Shown in pieces: positions 19,075-28,465 of a stretch of 64,000 nt of DNA. The stretch lies in assembly GCA_963797835.1 (NCBI GenBank), contig CAWCRN010000015.1, positions 99,761 through 163,760 of the forward strand, written 5' to 3'. The stretch comes from JBDTSW01 sp963797835 (GTDB lineage: Bacteria; Actinomycetota; Thermoleophilia; Solirubrobacterales; 70-9). How positions within the stretch are numbered: the stretch's first letter is position 1; each line of letters begins with the position of its first letter. The notes beneath the pieces were generated by a model that saw nothing but the letters and a program-made list of their open reading frames with translations, had not been told where the DNA came from and searched no databases. A program made the position numbers and the translations under genes.

Positions 19075-20159
19075 GCGCGTCCCTGATCGACTGGCCCCTG
19101 GCCGAGCGCGTCTCGTTGCGAGTGGCGGGGGCGGGCGACGCCGACGCCCGCCAAACCCCGAGCCCGCTCTCGCGCCGGCTCGCTCACGGCCACCTGCCGC
19201 GAGGCCGAGGGCCTCATTCGCGGCTACTCCGGGCTGGATCCGCAGGCCGGGCTACCCGCGCCGGAGGCGGTCGGGAGGGCCGAGTGGTCGCGCTCAGCGC
19301 TCGGCACTGCTGAAGGGACTCACCGACGACCTCCAGCGCGAGAACGACATCGAGATCTCGCTGCCGGGGCCGCTCGGGAGCGTGGCCCGGTCGGTCATCG
19401 GCGCCGCGACCGGCACGGAGGTGGGGTTGGCGGCCGGATACGCCGCCCGCCGTGTCCTCGGCCAGTACGACCTCCCGATCGTCGGTCCGGACCGTGCGCC
19501 GCGCCTCCTCTTCGTGGCGCCCAACCTGGCCGGTGCCGCGGCCGACCTCGGGGTCGAGACGGAGCCCTTCGTGCGCTGGGTGGCACTCCATGAGACCACG
19601 CACGCCATCCAGTTCGCCGTCGCCCCCTGGCTTCGCGACGAGCTCGGCGGGCTCGTTCGCCGGCTGCTCTCGGGGGCCGCCGCCAACGTCCGGATCTCCG
19701 ACCTCCTCCGACGCGCGGTCTCCGATCCCCGGGGGGCCGTCTCGGGCCTCTTGCGCGGGGACATCGCGAGGGCGATCGCCGGCCCCGAGCAGCTCCCGAC
19801 CCTCGACCGCATCCAGGCCACGATGACGGTGATCGAGGGTCACGCCGAGCACGTGATGGACGCGGCGGCGGCCGAGTTCGTGCCCGACGTCGAGGGGCTG
19901 CGCCGGCGGCTGGAGTCCCGGCGTTCGTCGCGGGGGCCGCTCGAGACGATCGTCGGCCGCCTGCTCGGCCTCGATCTCAAGCTCCGCCAGTACCGGCTGG
20001 GAAAGAGCTTCTGCGACGAGGTCGCGGCCCAGGGCGGCGCCGAGGCGCTCAACCGGGTCTGGGACGGGCCCGGGCTCGCTCCCGACCCTCGCCGAGCTGG
20101 ACAGCCCGGCCGCTTGGCTAGAGCGGATCGCCACAAACGCCACGGCAACAGCTCGGTAA
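19071..20159 (+). CDS. DUF2342 zincin-like metallopeptidase, frameshifted
   Basis: This matches the actinobacterial DUF2342 family, often annotated as a coenzyme-F420-associated or zinc-dependent hydrolase. It opens with SLIDWPLAERVSLRVAG, then in other frames EAEGLIRGYSGLDP and GLTDDLQREND. The active-site helix WVALHETTHAIQF contains HExxH, and the segment IEGHAEHVMDA supplies further candidate metal ligands. The end, LDSPAAWLERIATNATATAR, is again in another frame and stops at TAA 20157-20159. At least three frame changes are needed (about 19180, 19310, 20085). The true substrate of the family is unknown. Confidence 0.82.
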
Positions 20160-20182
20160 CCACGCTCCCATCGCGCGTGTAA

Positions 20183-20194
20183 GAACATGTGTTC
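20183..20194. promoter_or_regulatory. LexA-like (SOS) box
   Basis: GAACATGTGTTC has perfect GAACA/TGTTC arms around a TG centre and fits the Gram-positive and actinobacterial SOS box GAAC-N4-GTTC. A second half-like site, CGAACATAGTTAC, follows at 20212-20224. The site is about 80 bp upstream of the basic protein gene at 20274 and in a plausible promoter position. LexA control is inferred from the motif alone. Confidence 0.5.
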
Positions 20195-20273
20195 GGGGTA
20201 GTTGATACTCTCGAACATAGTTACGAGTAATGAAGTTAGAAAGAAGCGACCCTAGTCAGGAGTTGAAGAAGCA

Positions 20274-20752
20274 GTGGCAACCAGCAGCACGAAGACCACC
20301 AAGGCTCAGAAGAGCACGACCACGACCGCCAAGCAGCCGACGACGAAGCGGACCCCCGTCGACGTCGTCCGTGAGGGCACCGAGCGCGCCGTGAACGTCC
20401 CCGTCGGGGCGGCCCTCACCGCCGCCGACCGCGTCAACGAGATCGTCGAGCCCCTCACCAACACCGAGGGCCGCGAGCGGGAGCTGAAGAGCATGCGCAC
20501 CCGCGTCGAGCGCGAGCTCAACAAGTACGAGCGCCGTGGCGGCACCGCCCGCCGCAAGGCGACGCAGCGTGTCCGCCAGACCCGCAATCGGGTCGAGCGC
20601 GAGCTGAAGCAGCGCCGCCGTTCGGTCGAGACGCAGGTCAAGCAGAACCGCAGGAAGGCCGAGACCACGCTCAGCAGAACCGCAAGAAGGCGGAGGACCA
20701 GCTGAAGAAGGCCCGGACCACCGTCGAGGAGCGTGTCAACGCGCTGGTCTAG
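20274..20752 (+). CDS. Highly basic coiled-coil protein, one frameshift
   Basis: About 159 residues from GTG 20274, with AGGAG 11 nt upstream. The N-terminus is Thr/Lys-rich and disordered (STKTTKAQKSTTTTAK). The rest is a long helical stretch rich in Arg, Lys and Glu with repeats such as KQNRRKAE and KQNRKKAEDQ. The frame changes near 20672 and the protein ends KARTTVEERVNALV. Composition suggests a nucleoid-associated or surface heparin-binding-type protein; I cannot assign a family. An SOS-like box upstream and a strong terminator downstream mark it as a separate transcription unit. Confidence 0.65.
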
Positions 20753-20781
20753 CGCTTAGCCCGGGCCGGCCTGTACCAGTG

Positions 20782-20849
20782 GGAGAGGTTGGCTGCCCCG
20801 GAGAAGCTGTCCGCATTACATATCTCGCGGGCAGAACAGCAACCTCTCC
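20782..20849 (+). ncRNA. Candidate structured RNA or 3'-UTR sRNA
   Basis: GGAGAGGTTG (20782-20791) pairs perfectly with CAACCTCTCC (20840-20849), and nested inside CTGCCC pairs with GGGCAG, leaving an apical region of about 30 nt. A strong intrinsic terminator begins 5 nt later. No ORF fits. It could be an independent small RNA or one released from the 3' end of the basic-protein mRNA. It lacks the GGAA-loop domain of SRP RNA, and I recognise no known class. Confidence 0.45.
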
Positions 20850-20854
20850 TCCCC

Positions 20855-20888
20855 GATCGGCGGGCCCTTGCGGCCCGCCGATCTTTTT
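20855..20888 (+). terminator. Strong Rho-independent terminator
   Basis: GATCGGCGGGCC and GGCCCGCCGATC form a perfect 12-bp stem with a 5-nt loop and are followed by TTTTT (20884-20888). It ends plus-strand transcription before mrp. Confidence 0.9.
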
Positions 20889-20916
20889 CTCGGCCGGCCG
20901 GGCCGCGCCACCCCCG

Positions 20917-20922
20917 TACAAT
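20917..20922 (+). promoter_or_regulatory. Putative leaderless -10 (TACAAT) for mrp
   Basis: TACAAT lies 7 nt before ATG 20930, and no Shine-Dalgarno sequence is present. Confidence 0.55.
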
Positions 20923-20929
20923 CCCCTCC

Positions 20930-22087
20930 ATGCCCCTGCCCACCAAGGACCAGGTCAACGACGCCCTCCGCGCGGTCATCGACCCCGAGCTCAGGCGCTC
21001 GATCGTCGACCTCGGGATGGTGCGCTCGATCGAGATCGCCGAGAGCGGTCACGTCGACGTGATGGTGTCGCTCACCACTCCCGGCTGCCCGATCCGCTCC
21101 CACTTCGAGACCGCCGTGGCCAAGAACGTGACCGCCCTCGAGGGCGTGACCGGTGTGGGCGTCACCTTCGACGTCCTCTCCGATGAGGAGAAGTCCACGC
21201 TCCAGCAGGCGCTCGGCCGCGGCCGCCTCCCCGAGGGCGCGCTGGCGCAGGTCAAGAACGTGATCTGCGTGGCCTCGGGCAAGGGCGGGGTCGGCAAGTC
21301 CACGCTCACGGCCAACCTGGCCGCCGCGCTGGCCGCCGAGGGACATGCCTCCGGCGCCCTGGACGCGGACGTCTACGGCTACTCGATCCCGCGCATGCTG
21401 GGCGTCAACCGCAAGCCGGACGTCAACGCGCAGCGAAAGATCCTGCCGCTGGAGGGGCCGGCCGGCGTCAAGGTGATGTCGATCGGCTTCTTCGTCGAGG
21501 AGAACGCCGCCGTGGTCTGGCGCGGGCCGATGCTCCACAAGGCGATCCAGCAGTTCCTCGAGGACGTCGACTGGGGCGAGCTCGACTACCTGCTGCTCGA
21601 CCTGCCGCCCGGCACCGGCGACGTCTCGATGACGCTCGCCCAGCTCCTGCCTCAGGCCCGGATCCTGATCGTCACGACGCCACAGCCGGCAGCCCAGTCG
21701 GTTGCCCGCCGCGCCGCCGAGATGGCCGCCAAGGTCGATCTCGAGGTGCTCGGCGTGGTCGAGAACATGTCGGGCTTCACGACGCCGGACGGCGAACGCT
21801 TCACGATCTTCGGCGAGGGCGGGGGGCAGCTCCTGGCCGACGAGCTGGAGGTCCCGCTGCTGGGCAAGGTCCAGCTCTCCGAGGAGCTTCGCGAGCACGC
21901 CGACTCGGGTGATCCGCTCGTGCTCTCACAGCCCGACGCCGCGGCCGCGCAGGCGATCAGGGCGACAGCCCGCGGCATCGTCGCGGCAACACCCCAGGAG
22001 CTGGCCGTGCTCCAGGCCGAGCCGCCGGCGATGGCCGCGGCGGCACCGATCGGCGGCACCGAGCTGCCGGTCGTCCAGTCCGGCTGA
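20930..22087 (+). CDS. mrp: Mrp/ApbC-type P-loop Fe-S carrier ATPase
   Basis: This intact 385-residue protein has an N-terminal DUF59/MIP18 domain (residues 1 to about 90, ending near TTPGCPIRSHFE) and a deviant-Walker P-loop, SGKGGVGKSTLT, at about residues 116-127. It also has DADVYGYSIPRMLG and YLLLDLPPGTGDVSMT. Mrp proteins bind and transfer Fe-S clusters to apoproteins in the cytoplasm. No C-terminal CxxC is visible, so cluster binding might use other residues. The start is ATG 20930, directly downstream of a TACAAT hexamer; the frame is open further upstream but runs through the terminator. Confidence 0.93.
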   Translation: MPLPTKDQVNDALRAVIDPELRRSIVDLGMVRSIEIAESGHVDVMVSLTTPGCPIRSHFETAVAKNVTALEGVTGVGVTFDVLSDEEKSTLQQALGRGRLPEGALAQVKNVICVASGKGGVGKSTLTANLAAALAAEGHASGALDADVYGYSIPRMLGVNRKPDVNAQRKILPLEGPAGVKVMSIGFFVEENAAVVWRGPMLHKAIQQFLEDVDWGELDYLLLDLPPGTGDVSMTLAQLLPQARILIVTTPQPAAQSVARRAAEMAAKVDLEVLGVVENMSGFTTPDGERFTIFGEGGGQLLADELEVPLLGKVQLSEELREHADSGDPLVLSQPDAAAAQAIRATARGIVAATPQELAVLQAEPPAMAAAAPIGGTELPVVQSG

Positions 22088-22370
22088 GCCGTCCTGGACC
22101 GGCCTGTGACGCGCACTCCCGGCGCGTAGTAGACCCGTGAGGGCACTGCCGCTCATCTCCACGCTGCTCAGCGCCCCGGCGGGCGGGCAGTCAGGGGGCA
22201 GCGAGGGAAGGGTCCTGGTCGCGCTCGGAAAGAATCCCGGATAGCTGTCGCAGGACGACAGTTCGGCGGGATCGTTGGCTGGAACGCCTGTCAGCGGGCG
22301 AAGGCCGCCTGGGCCCCGAGCGGGTCGCCGCGGGGTCGAGCGGCATCCCCGGCGCCGCCGTCACTTGCCC
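22088..22370. other. Convergent gap between mrp and ferredoxin
   Basis: These 283 bp hold no convincing gene. A small hairpin, CTGTCG (22245-22250) with CGACAG (22256-22261), may be a weak terminator. The minus-strand frame next to the ferredoxin stop reads on to 22291 with DPLGAQAAFAR, so a late frameshift in the ferredoxin gene cannot be excluded. Confidence 0.4.
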
Positions 22371-22634
22371 CTACTTGCTCGCGTAGTACTGCGCGTTGAT
22401 CTCGGTGTACTTCGCCCACTCCTCCGGGAGCTGGTCCTCGGCGAAGCAGGCATCGACGGGGCAGGCCTCGACGCAGGCGTCGCAGTCGATGCACTCGTCG
22501 GGGTCGATGTGGAGCTGCTCGACGCCCTCGTAGTCGGGCTCGTCCGGGGTTGGGTGGATGCAGTCGACCGGGCACACCTCGACGCACGAGTTGTCCTTCT
22601 GCCCGATGCAAGGCTCGGCGATTACGTAGGCCAA
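22371..22634 (-). CDS. fdxA: 7Fe/8Fe ferredoxin (FdxA/FdxC type)
   Basis: This 87-residue electron carrier has two cluster-binding regions: CIGQKDNSCVEVCPVDCI near the N-terminus, and ECIDCDACVEACPVDAC after residue 45. The pattern and the flanking YVIAEPC and WAKYTEINAQYY match actinobacterial ferredoxins with one 3Fe-4S and one 4Fe-4S cluster, which serve P450s and other oxidoreductases. I chose TTG 22634 because the conserved AYVIAEPC follows at once and GGAGA is upstream; no ATG or GTG is available. Confidence 0.92.
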   Translation of the reverse strand: MAYVIAEPCIGQKDNSCVEVCPVDCIHPTPDEPDYEGVEQLHIDPDECIDCDACVEACPVDACFAEDQLPEEWAKYTEINAQYYASK

Positions 22635-22752
22635 GGTGTCAGGTCTCCGTTTCTCGTAGGTGTGCCTGGGACTGCGCCCTTCCGAGCCCCCGGTCGGGCG
22701 AGCCGCACATTCTACGGACGAGGCGTCCCGATAGAGGCTGGGCGGCCGCGGA

Positions 22753-22758
22753 TACAGT
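22753..22758 (+). promoter_or_regulatory. Putative leaderless -10 (TACAGT)
   Basis: TACAGT is 6 nt before GTG 22765 of the SDR gene. Confidence 0.5.
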
Positions 22759-22764
22759 TCACGC

Positions 22765-23643
22765 GTGATCCTGCTCACGGGCGCGACGGGGACGGTTGGC
22801 AAGGCCCTGCTCCCCCTCCTCCTGGAGCGAGGCGAGGAGGTCCGGGTGCTGGTCCGCGACCCCAGACGACTGGGACGCATGCGGGTCGACGTGCAGCTGG
22901 CGCTGGGGGACCTTGCCGGCCTCGGCGATCCCCACCTGCAGCGCCAGGCGCTGCGCGGCGTGGACACGGTGATCCACCTCGCCGCCTCGATCCGGGACCA
23001 GCCCCACGCCTCGGTGGTCGAGCTCAACGGCCTCGCCACGGCCCGCCTGTTGCGCGCGGCGGAGCGGCTTGGCGCCCAGCGGTTCCTGTTCTTCTCGGCG
23101 ATGGGGGCGAGCGAGATCCAGCGCACGAGGTTCTTCCGCGCCAAGGCGATGGCGGAAAGGGCCGTGTTGGAGTCGCCCCTGGAGACGACGGTCTTCGCCC
23201 CCTCGATCATCTACGACCGCGACGACTTCTGGGTGGCGCTGATGCGCCGGCTCTCGCTGCTGCCGGTGCTGCCGATCTCCGGTGCTGGAACCGCCGCCTT
23301 CCAGCCGATCTGGGCGGCGGACGCCGCGAGGTGCGTAACCGCCACGCTGGACGAGCATGGCGACCGCGTCGAGCTCGCCGGGCCGGAGACGCTCACCTAC
23401 GACGAGATGGCCCGGATCATCGCCCGCTCGTCCGGCCGTGAGCGCCCGCTCGTGCACGTGCCGCTCGGCCTCGTCCGCCTGGGCCTGATCTGGCTGCGCA
23501 GGCTTGTCGGCGAAGCGGCGTTCGCCACGTGGGAGGAGGCCGAGCTGATGGAGGTGGCGATGACGACCCCGCGCGGAGACGCCGACGTCCGTCGCCTGGG
23601 CATCGAGCCGGCGGCGATGCCCGACGTGCTGGCGGGTGGGTAG
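22765..23643 (+). CDS. Atypical SDR, NAD(P)-binding (NDUFA9/NmrA-like)
   Basis: This intact 292-residue Rossmann protein starts at GTG 22765, and the nucleotide motif LTGATGTVGKALLP begins at residue 4. It continues with VIHLAASIRDQPH and FFSAMGASE. It has no YxxxK catalytic pair in the usual place, so it belongs with atypical SDRs (SDR_a5/NmrA-like, as in NDUFA9 relatives), many of which bind NAD(P) without a known reaction. The C-terminal part (ETLTYDEMARIIARSSGRERPLVHVP) is typical of the group. Confidence 0.82.
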   Translation: MILLTGATGTVGKALLPLLLERGEEVRVLVRDPRRLGRMRVDVQLALGDLAGLGDPHLQRQALRGVDTVIHLAASIRDQPHASVVELNGLATARLLRAAERLGAQRFLFFSAMGASEIQRTRFFRAKAMAERAVLESPLETTVFAPSIIYDRDDFWVALMRRLSLLPVLPISGAGTAAFQPIWAADAARCVTATLDEHGDRVELAGPETLTYDEMARIIARSSGRERPLVHVPLGLVRLGLIWLRRLVGEAAFATWEEAELMEVAMTTPRGDADVRRLGIEPAAMPDVLAGG

Positions 23644-23644
23644 G

Positions 23645-23696
23645 GCCGAGACACAAGGTGTCTCGGCAGCGGCATGTAAGGCGGGCGAAGCCCGCC
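23645..23696. terminator. Two tandem hairpins in a convergent junction
   Basis: GCCGAGACAC (23645-23654) pairs with GTGTCTCGGC (23658-23667), and GGCGGGC (23680-23686) pairs with GCCCGCC (23690-23696); both stems are perfect with 3-nt loops. They separate the SDR gene from the convergent GGDEF gene and probably end both transcripts. Confidence 0.7.
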
Positions 23697-23713
23697 GCAG
23701 GTGGTTCTAGGCG

Positions 23714-24618
23714 CTAGACGACCACCACGCCGTTGCCCCCACCCGCCTTCGCGCGATACAGCGCGCGGTCGGCGCGGTGGTAGACCTCGCCGGCGTCGAT
23801 CGAGCCGTCGCTGACGCAGATCCCGCCCGAGAGCGTGAGCGTGCCGGCCCCGCGGAACGCCTCGCCGCCGATCGCGCCCCGGGCGCGGGCCACGGCCTTC
23901 ATGGCGCCGTCCGCGTCGGTCTCGGGGAGGATCCAGCCGAACTCGTCCCCTCCCACCCGCGCGAGGTGCTCGCCGGTGCGAACGAGGGCTCCCAGCCGCG
24001 CGGCGGCCTCGGCGAGCACCCGGTCGCCGGCCGGGTGGCCGCCGGCGTCGTTCACCCGCTTGAAGCCGTCGAGGTCGAGGATCGCGAGGCTCAGCGATCG
24101 CTCGTGGCGGCGGGCGCGGGCGACCTCCCCCGCGAGGTTCACGAGGAAGCTGCGCTTGTTGAGCAGCCCGGTCAGCTCGTCCTTGGCCGCGAGCTCGGCC
24201 AACCGCTGCTCGCGCTGGCGCGTGCGGCTGATGTCGCGGACCGTGAGGACGCGGGCGACCACCTCGTCCCCGGCCCGGGCCGTCCCCGCGGCTACCGCGC
24301 CGTGCGAAGCGTGAGCCGTCACGGCGCATGAGCGTCACCTCGACCTCACCCCTACCGGTGGCTCGCAGCTCGCGCATGAAGCGGAGCATCCGGCCCGTCT
24401 CCTCCGGCGGGAAGAACGGGAACGGCAGCTTCGCGCCGATCAGCTCCTCGCGCTCGAACCCGGTGATCTCGGTCAGGGCCGGGTTGACCTCGACGATTCG
24501 CTCGTCGTCGGCCACGACGAGGCCGTCGGGAATCGCCTCGAGGACCGCCTCGAGGAACTCGGGGGTCGGAGATGACCTGGGTTGTTCGGACGGGGTGGGC
24601 GTAGCGATCTCGGGCCCA
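23714..24618 (-). CDS. PAS-GGDEF diguanylate cyclase, one frameshift
   Basis: About 300 residues. The N-terminal PAS domain reads FLEAVLEAIPDGLVVADDER, then VNPALTEITGFEREELIG. After a frame change near 24315 comes a linker (VRDISRTRQREQRLAELAAKD) and a GGDEF domain with KDELTGLLNKRSF, LDLDGFKRVND, and the active-site loop RVGGDEFGW, intact for making c-di-GMP from GTP. No RxxD inhibitory site stands five residues before GGDEF. The start is not resolved; the frame is open to about 24618 without a standard start codon near a ribosome site. Confidence 0.82.
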
Positions 24619-24626
24619 ATGTAGTA

Positions 24627-24712
24627 GGGGCCCGGCGCGAACGCCGGGCCCCTCGAAGTCGCCTCCTCGCGGAGGCACTCGCCTGTTGAGGCGAGCGTAG
24701 CGCGGAATCGCG

Positions 24713-24716
<4 letters not shown>
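24627..24716 (-). terminator. Array of four hairpins after groEL
   Basis: Read on the minus strand in order: GTAGCGCG/CGCGCTAC (24716-24697, overlapping the groEL stop), CTCGCCT/AGGCGAG (24695-24678), GCCTCC/GGAGGC (24676-24661) and GGGGCCCGGCG/CGCCGGGCCCC (24652-24627). All stems are perfect with four-base loops, including TTCG and GCGA. The last has 11 GC-rich pairs. There is no T-tract. The array separates groEL from the GGDEF gene and may also protect the groESL mRNA. Confidence 0.75.
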
Positions 24717-26341
<1,625 letters not shown>

Positions 26342-26371
26342 TTCTCAGTATCTCCTTCTCAGTGGGGCGCT

Positions 26372-26662
26372 CTAGACGACCTTCGCGAGCACGTCCGACT
26401 CGCGCAGGACGAGCAGATCGTCGCCGTCGACCTTGACCTCGGTGCCCCCGTACTTCGAGTACAGGACCTCGTCGCCCGCGGCGACGTCGAGGGGGATGCG
26501 CTTCTCGCCGTCCTCGTCCCAGTTGCCTTCGCCAACTGCGACTACCTTGCCCTTCTGGGGCTTCTCCTTGGCGGTGTCGGGGAGCACGATGCCGCTAGCG
26601 GTCGTCTCCTCCTCCTCGATCGCCTGGACGATCAGCCTGTCGCCGAGGGGCTTCAGGTTCAT
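26372..26662 (-). CDS. groES: Co-chaperonin GroES (Hsp10)
   Basis: This 96-residue protein begins MNLKPLGDRLIVQAIEEEE, has the mobile loop ETTASGIVLPD and ends with LVLRESDVLAKVV. It caps GroEL. GGAGG stands before ATG 26662. It is the first gene of the groESL operon, with the CIRCE site about 65 bp upstream. Confidence 0.98.
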   Translation of the reverse strand: MNLKPLGDRLIVQAIEEEETTASGIVLPDTAKEKPQKGKVVAVGEGNWDEDGEKRIPLDVAAGDEVLYSKYGGTEVKVDGDDLLVLRESDVLAKVV

Positions 26663-26725
26663 CTTCTCGTACCTCCGTTGGTGCTTGTTGGACTAAGTCT
26701 TCCGACCTACAGGTCGGCTCTCCGC

Positions 26726-26752
26726 TTGGCACTCTAGCGGTGAGAGTGCCAA
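26726..26752. promoter_or_regulatory. CIRCE operator (HrcA site)
   Basis: TTGGCACTC-N9-GAGTGCCAA is a perfect 9-bp inverted repeat with the canonical 9-nt spacer, differing from the TTAGCACTC consensus at one position per arm. It precedes groES on the minus strand. A short stem, CCGACCT/AGGTCGG (26702-26717), lies in the leader between it and groES. Confidence 0.93.
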
Positions 26753-26804
26753 AAGCGCGTCTCAGTTTAGTGAACGGCGCGTCCGAAGTCAAGGATCTAA
26801 GTCA

Positions 26805-26838
26805 CCCCCACTCATGGGGTCTGACCCCGTGAGTGGGG
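26805..26838. repeat. GGGGTC(A/T)GACCCC repeat with CACTCA arms
   Basis: The core GGGGTCTGACCCC (26816-26828) is flanked by CACTCA and TGAGTG and outer C/G runs, giving an extended dyad of 34 bp. It lies between the groESL promoter and the end of the SRPBCC gene. The same CACTCA/GACCCC arrangement occurs next to PAC2 at 15008-15032. Confidence 0.75.
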
Positions 26839-26848
26839 TTCGCTGAGG

Positions 26849-27342
26849 TCAGTCGGCGGCGAGCAGGCGGCAGCCGAGCAGCTTCGCGATCCCCTCGCCG
26901 CCGTTCCCCATCACCCAGTCGTGGTTCCACTCGAACGCGGGGCGGGCGATCGGGGCCAGCAGGTTCATCCACCACTTCGTCGTCGCGACGTTCCACTCGT
27001 AGACCACCGCCGTGACCGGGGCCGGGCCCCCAACTCCGTCTCCTCGAACAGGCGCCAGGTGCCGGTGCCCTCGAGCTGCCCGGACGCCTGGCCCTGAAGC
27101 AGGTGCGGGCGCTCCGCGCGGACGGTCCTGGTATCGAAGGTCAGCTCGTACGGGAGCGCCGAGCGCCAGGTGTAGCGGCCCACCTGGCCGACCCCGTCGG
27201 CGTCGCCGGCCTCCAACTCGACGACGCGCTCGACGCCCTTCCACCACTCAGGCCACGCCTCGGAGTCGAAGATCGCGTCCCAGACGCGCTCGCGCTCGCA
27301 TTCGAGCAGCCAGGTCGTGAGGAACCGATACTCCCGGGCCAC
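26849..27342 (-). CDS. SRPBCC-family protein, one frameshift
   Basis: About 164 residues. It opens with AREYRFLTTWLLECERERVWDAIFD, the typical start of polyketide-cyclase/START-like SRPBCC proteins, followed by WPEWWKGVERV. After a frame change near 27030 it ends with WNVATTKWWMNLLAPIARP and FEWNHDWVMGNGGEG. The fold makes a hydrophobic ligand cavity; the ligand is unknown. GTG 27342 lies 3 bp after the stop of the ASCH gene, so the two form an operon. Confidence 0.78.
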
Positions 27343-27345
27343 CTG

Positions 27346-27750
27346 TCAGTTTCTGGAGGGTGTTTCGCCGTTCCCGAACCTGGGGCCGGCCGGCTCGACG
27401 ATCTGCGAGAAGCGGACCACGGTGACCGTGTCCTCCAAGGTCACCTCGCGGCCGTAGATCTGCTCCAGGAAGCTGATCGTCTCCTCGACCCGGCGGAACT
27501 CCGGGTTGTCGTGTTCGATGTCACGGGGGGACAGGTCCTTCACGCGCTTGACGTCGACGTCGTCGATGACGGCCGAGAAGATCTTCTCCCGCGGCGCGTG
27601 CTGCTGGCCGACCGTGATCCACACGACGTGGCCCCGCTCGTACTTCCGCGACTTGTCGCCGAGGCGGATGGTGGCGGTCTTGCGTCCGCGCCGAAGCTGA
27701 TCGACGAAGGCGGGCGAGAAGAAGTTGAGCGCGTACAGGCTCCCGGGCAT
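27346..27750 (-). CDS. ASCH-domain protein
   Basis: This 134-residue intact protein begins MPGSLYALNFFSPAFVDQLRRG and has the ASCH signature RKTATIRLGDKSRKYERGHVVWI, a basic patch expected to bind RNA or nucleotides. ASCH domains are PUA-like; some members act on RNA or nucleosides, but most lack a proven role. I chose ATG 27750 over the frame's upstream ATG because the conserved block begins there. Confidence 0.8.
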   Translation of the reverse strand: MPGSLYALNFFSPAFVDQLRRGRKTATIRLGDKSRKYERGHVVWITVGQQHAPREKIFSAVIDDVDVKRVKDLSPRDIEHDNPEFRRVEETISFLEQIYGREVTLEDTVTVVRFSQIVEPAGPRFGNGETPSRN

Positions 27751-27815
27751 GGCGGTCCGGATGAGCCTATGCGATCGTGCCACCCCTGGCGGCGCGGCGA
27801 GGTGCGCCGTGGCAG

Positions 27816-28457
27816 CTAGAACCCCTCGCTGCCGATCAGCGGCACGAACCTGCAGGGCCCGATCACCCGGGCCTCGGCCGATGTTCCGTCCTCGGAACGG
27901 CGGAACGCCGTGAGCATGTCCGTCCCTGCTTCGGCGATCGGGACGACCAGGCGCCCGCCCGGGCGCAGCTCGGCCAGGAGCCCCGCGGGTGGGCCCGGAG
28001 CGGCGGCGTGGACCGCGATCGCATCGAAGGGCCCGCGGCCCTCGACCCCGGCGCTCCCATCCCCCTCGATCACCTCCACGTTCTCGGCCCCGACACGCGC
28101 GATCGCCTCACGTGCCGCCCGCGCCAGCGGGCCGACCCGCTCGATCGTGACGACGGACCGCGCGAGCAGGGCGAGGACCGAGGCCGAGTATCCGGATCCG
28201 GTGCCCACCTCCAGGACCGTCTCGGACCCGGACAGCTCCATGGCCTCGCAGATGGCGGCCACGATCCAGGGCTGGGAGATCGTCTGTTCATGGCCGATCG
28301 CCAGCGCCCCGTCGTGGTACGCATGCTCGCGGCTGGCAGCGGGGACGAACAGCTCGCGTGGGACGGTCGCCATCGCGGCCAGCACGCGCTCGTCGCCGAT
28401 CCCGCGGCGGCGGAGCTGGCGCTCGACCATGCGCGCCCGCTGCCTCGCGTAGTCCAC
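27816..28457 (-). CDS. pcm: Protein-L-isoaspartate O-methyltransferase
   Basis: This 213-residue SAM-dependent enzyme methylates L-isoaspartyl residues to start repair of aged proteins. Visible motifs are RELFVPAASREHAYHDG, IGHEQTISQPWIVA, the SAM-binding VLEVGTGSGYSASVLA and PIAEAGTD. GTG 28457 directly follows the stop of the upstream Crp-type gene (8-bp gap), so the two are cotranscribed; ATG 28430 is an alternative start. The tail VPLIGSEGF is typical of the family. Confidence 0.93.
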   Translation of the reverse strand: MDYARQRARMVERQLRRRGIGDERVLAAMATVPRELFVPAASREHAYHDGALAIGHEQTISQPWIVAAICEAMELSGSETVLEVGTGSGYSASVLALLARSVVTIERVGPLARAAREAIARVGAENVEVIEGDGSAGVEGRGPFDAIAVHAAAPGPPAGLLAELRPGGRLVVPIAEAGTDMLTAFRRSEDGTSAEARVIGPCRFVPLIGSEGF

Positions 28458-28465
28458 CTCGGAGC

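Noticed and set aside
20782..20849. Bacterial SRP (4.5S) RNA or 6S RNA
   Set aside because: The apical domain lacks the conserved GGAA tetraloop and the AGCAG internal loop of SRP RNA, and the element is too short for 6S RNA.
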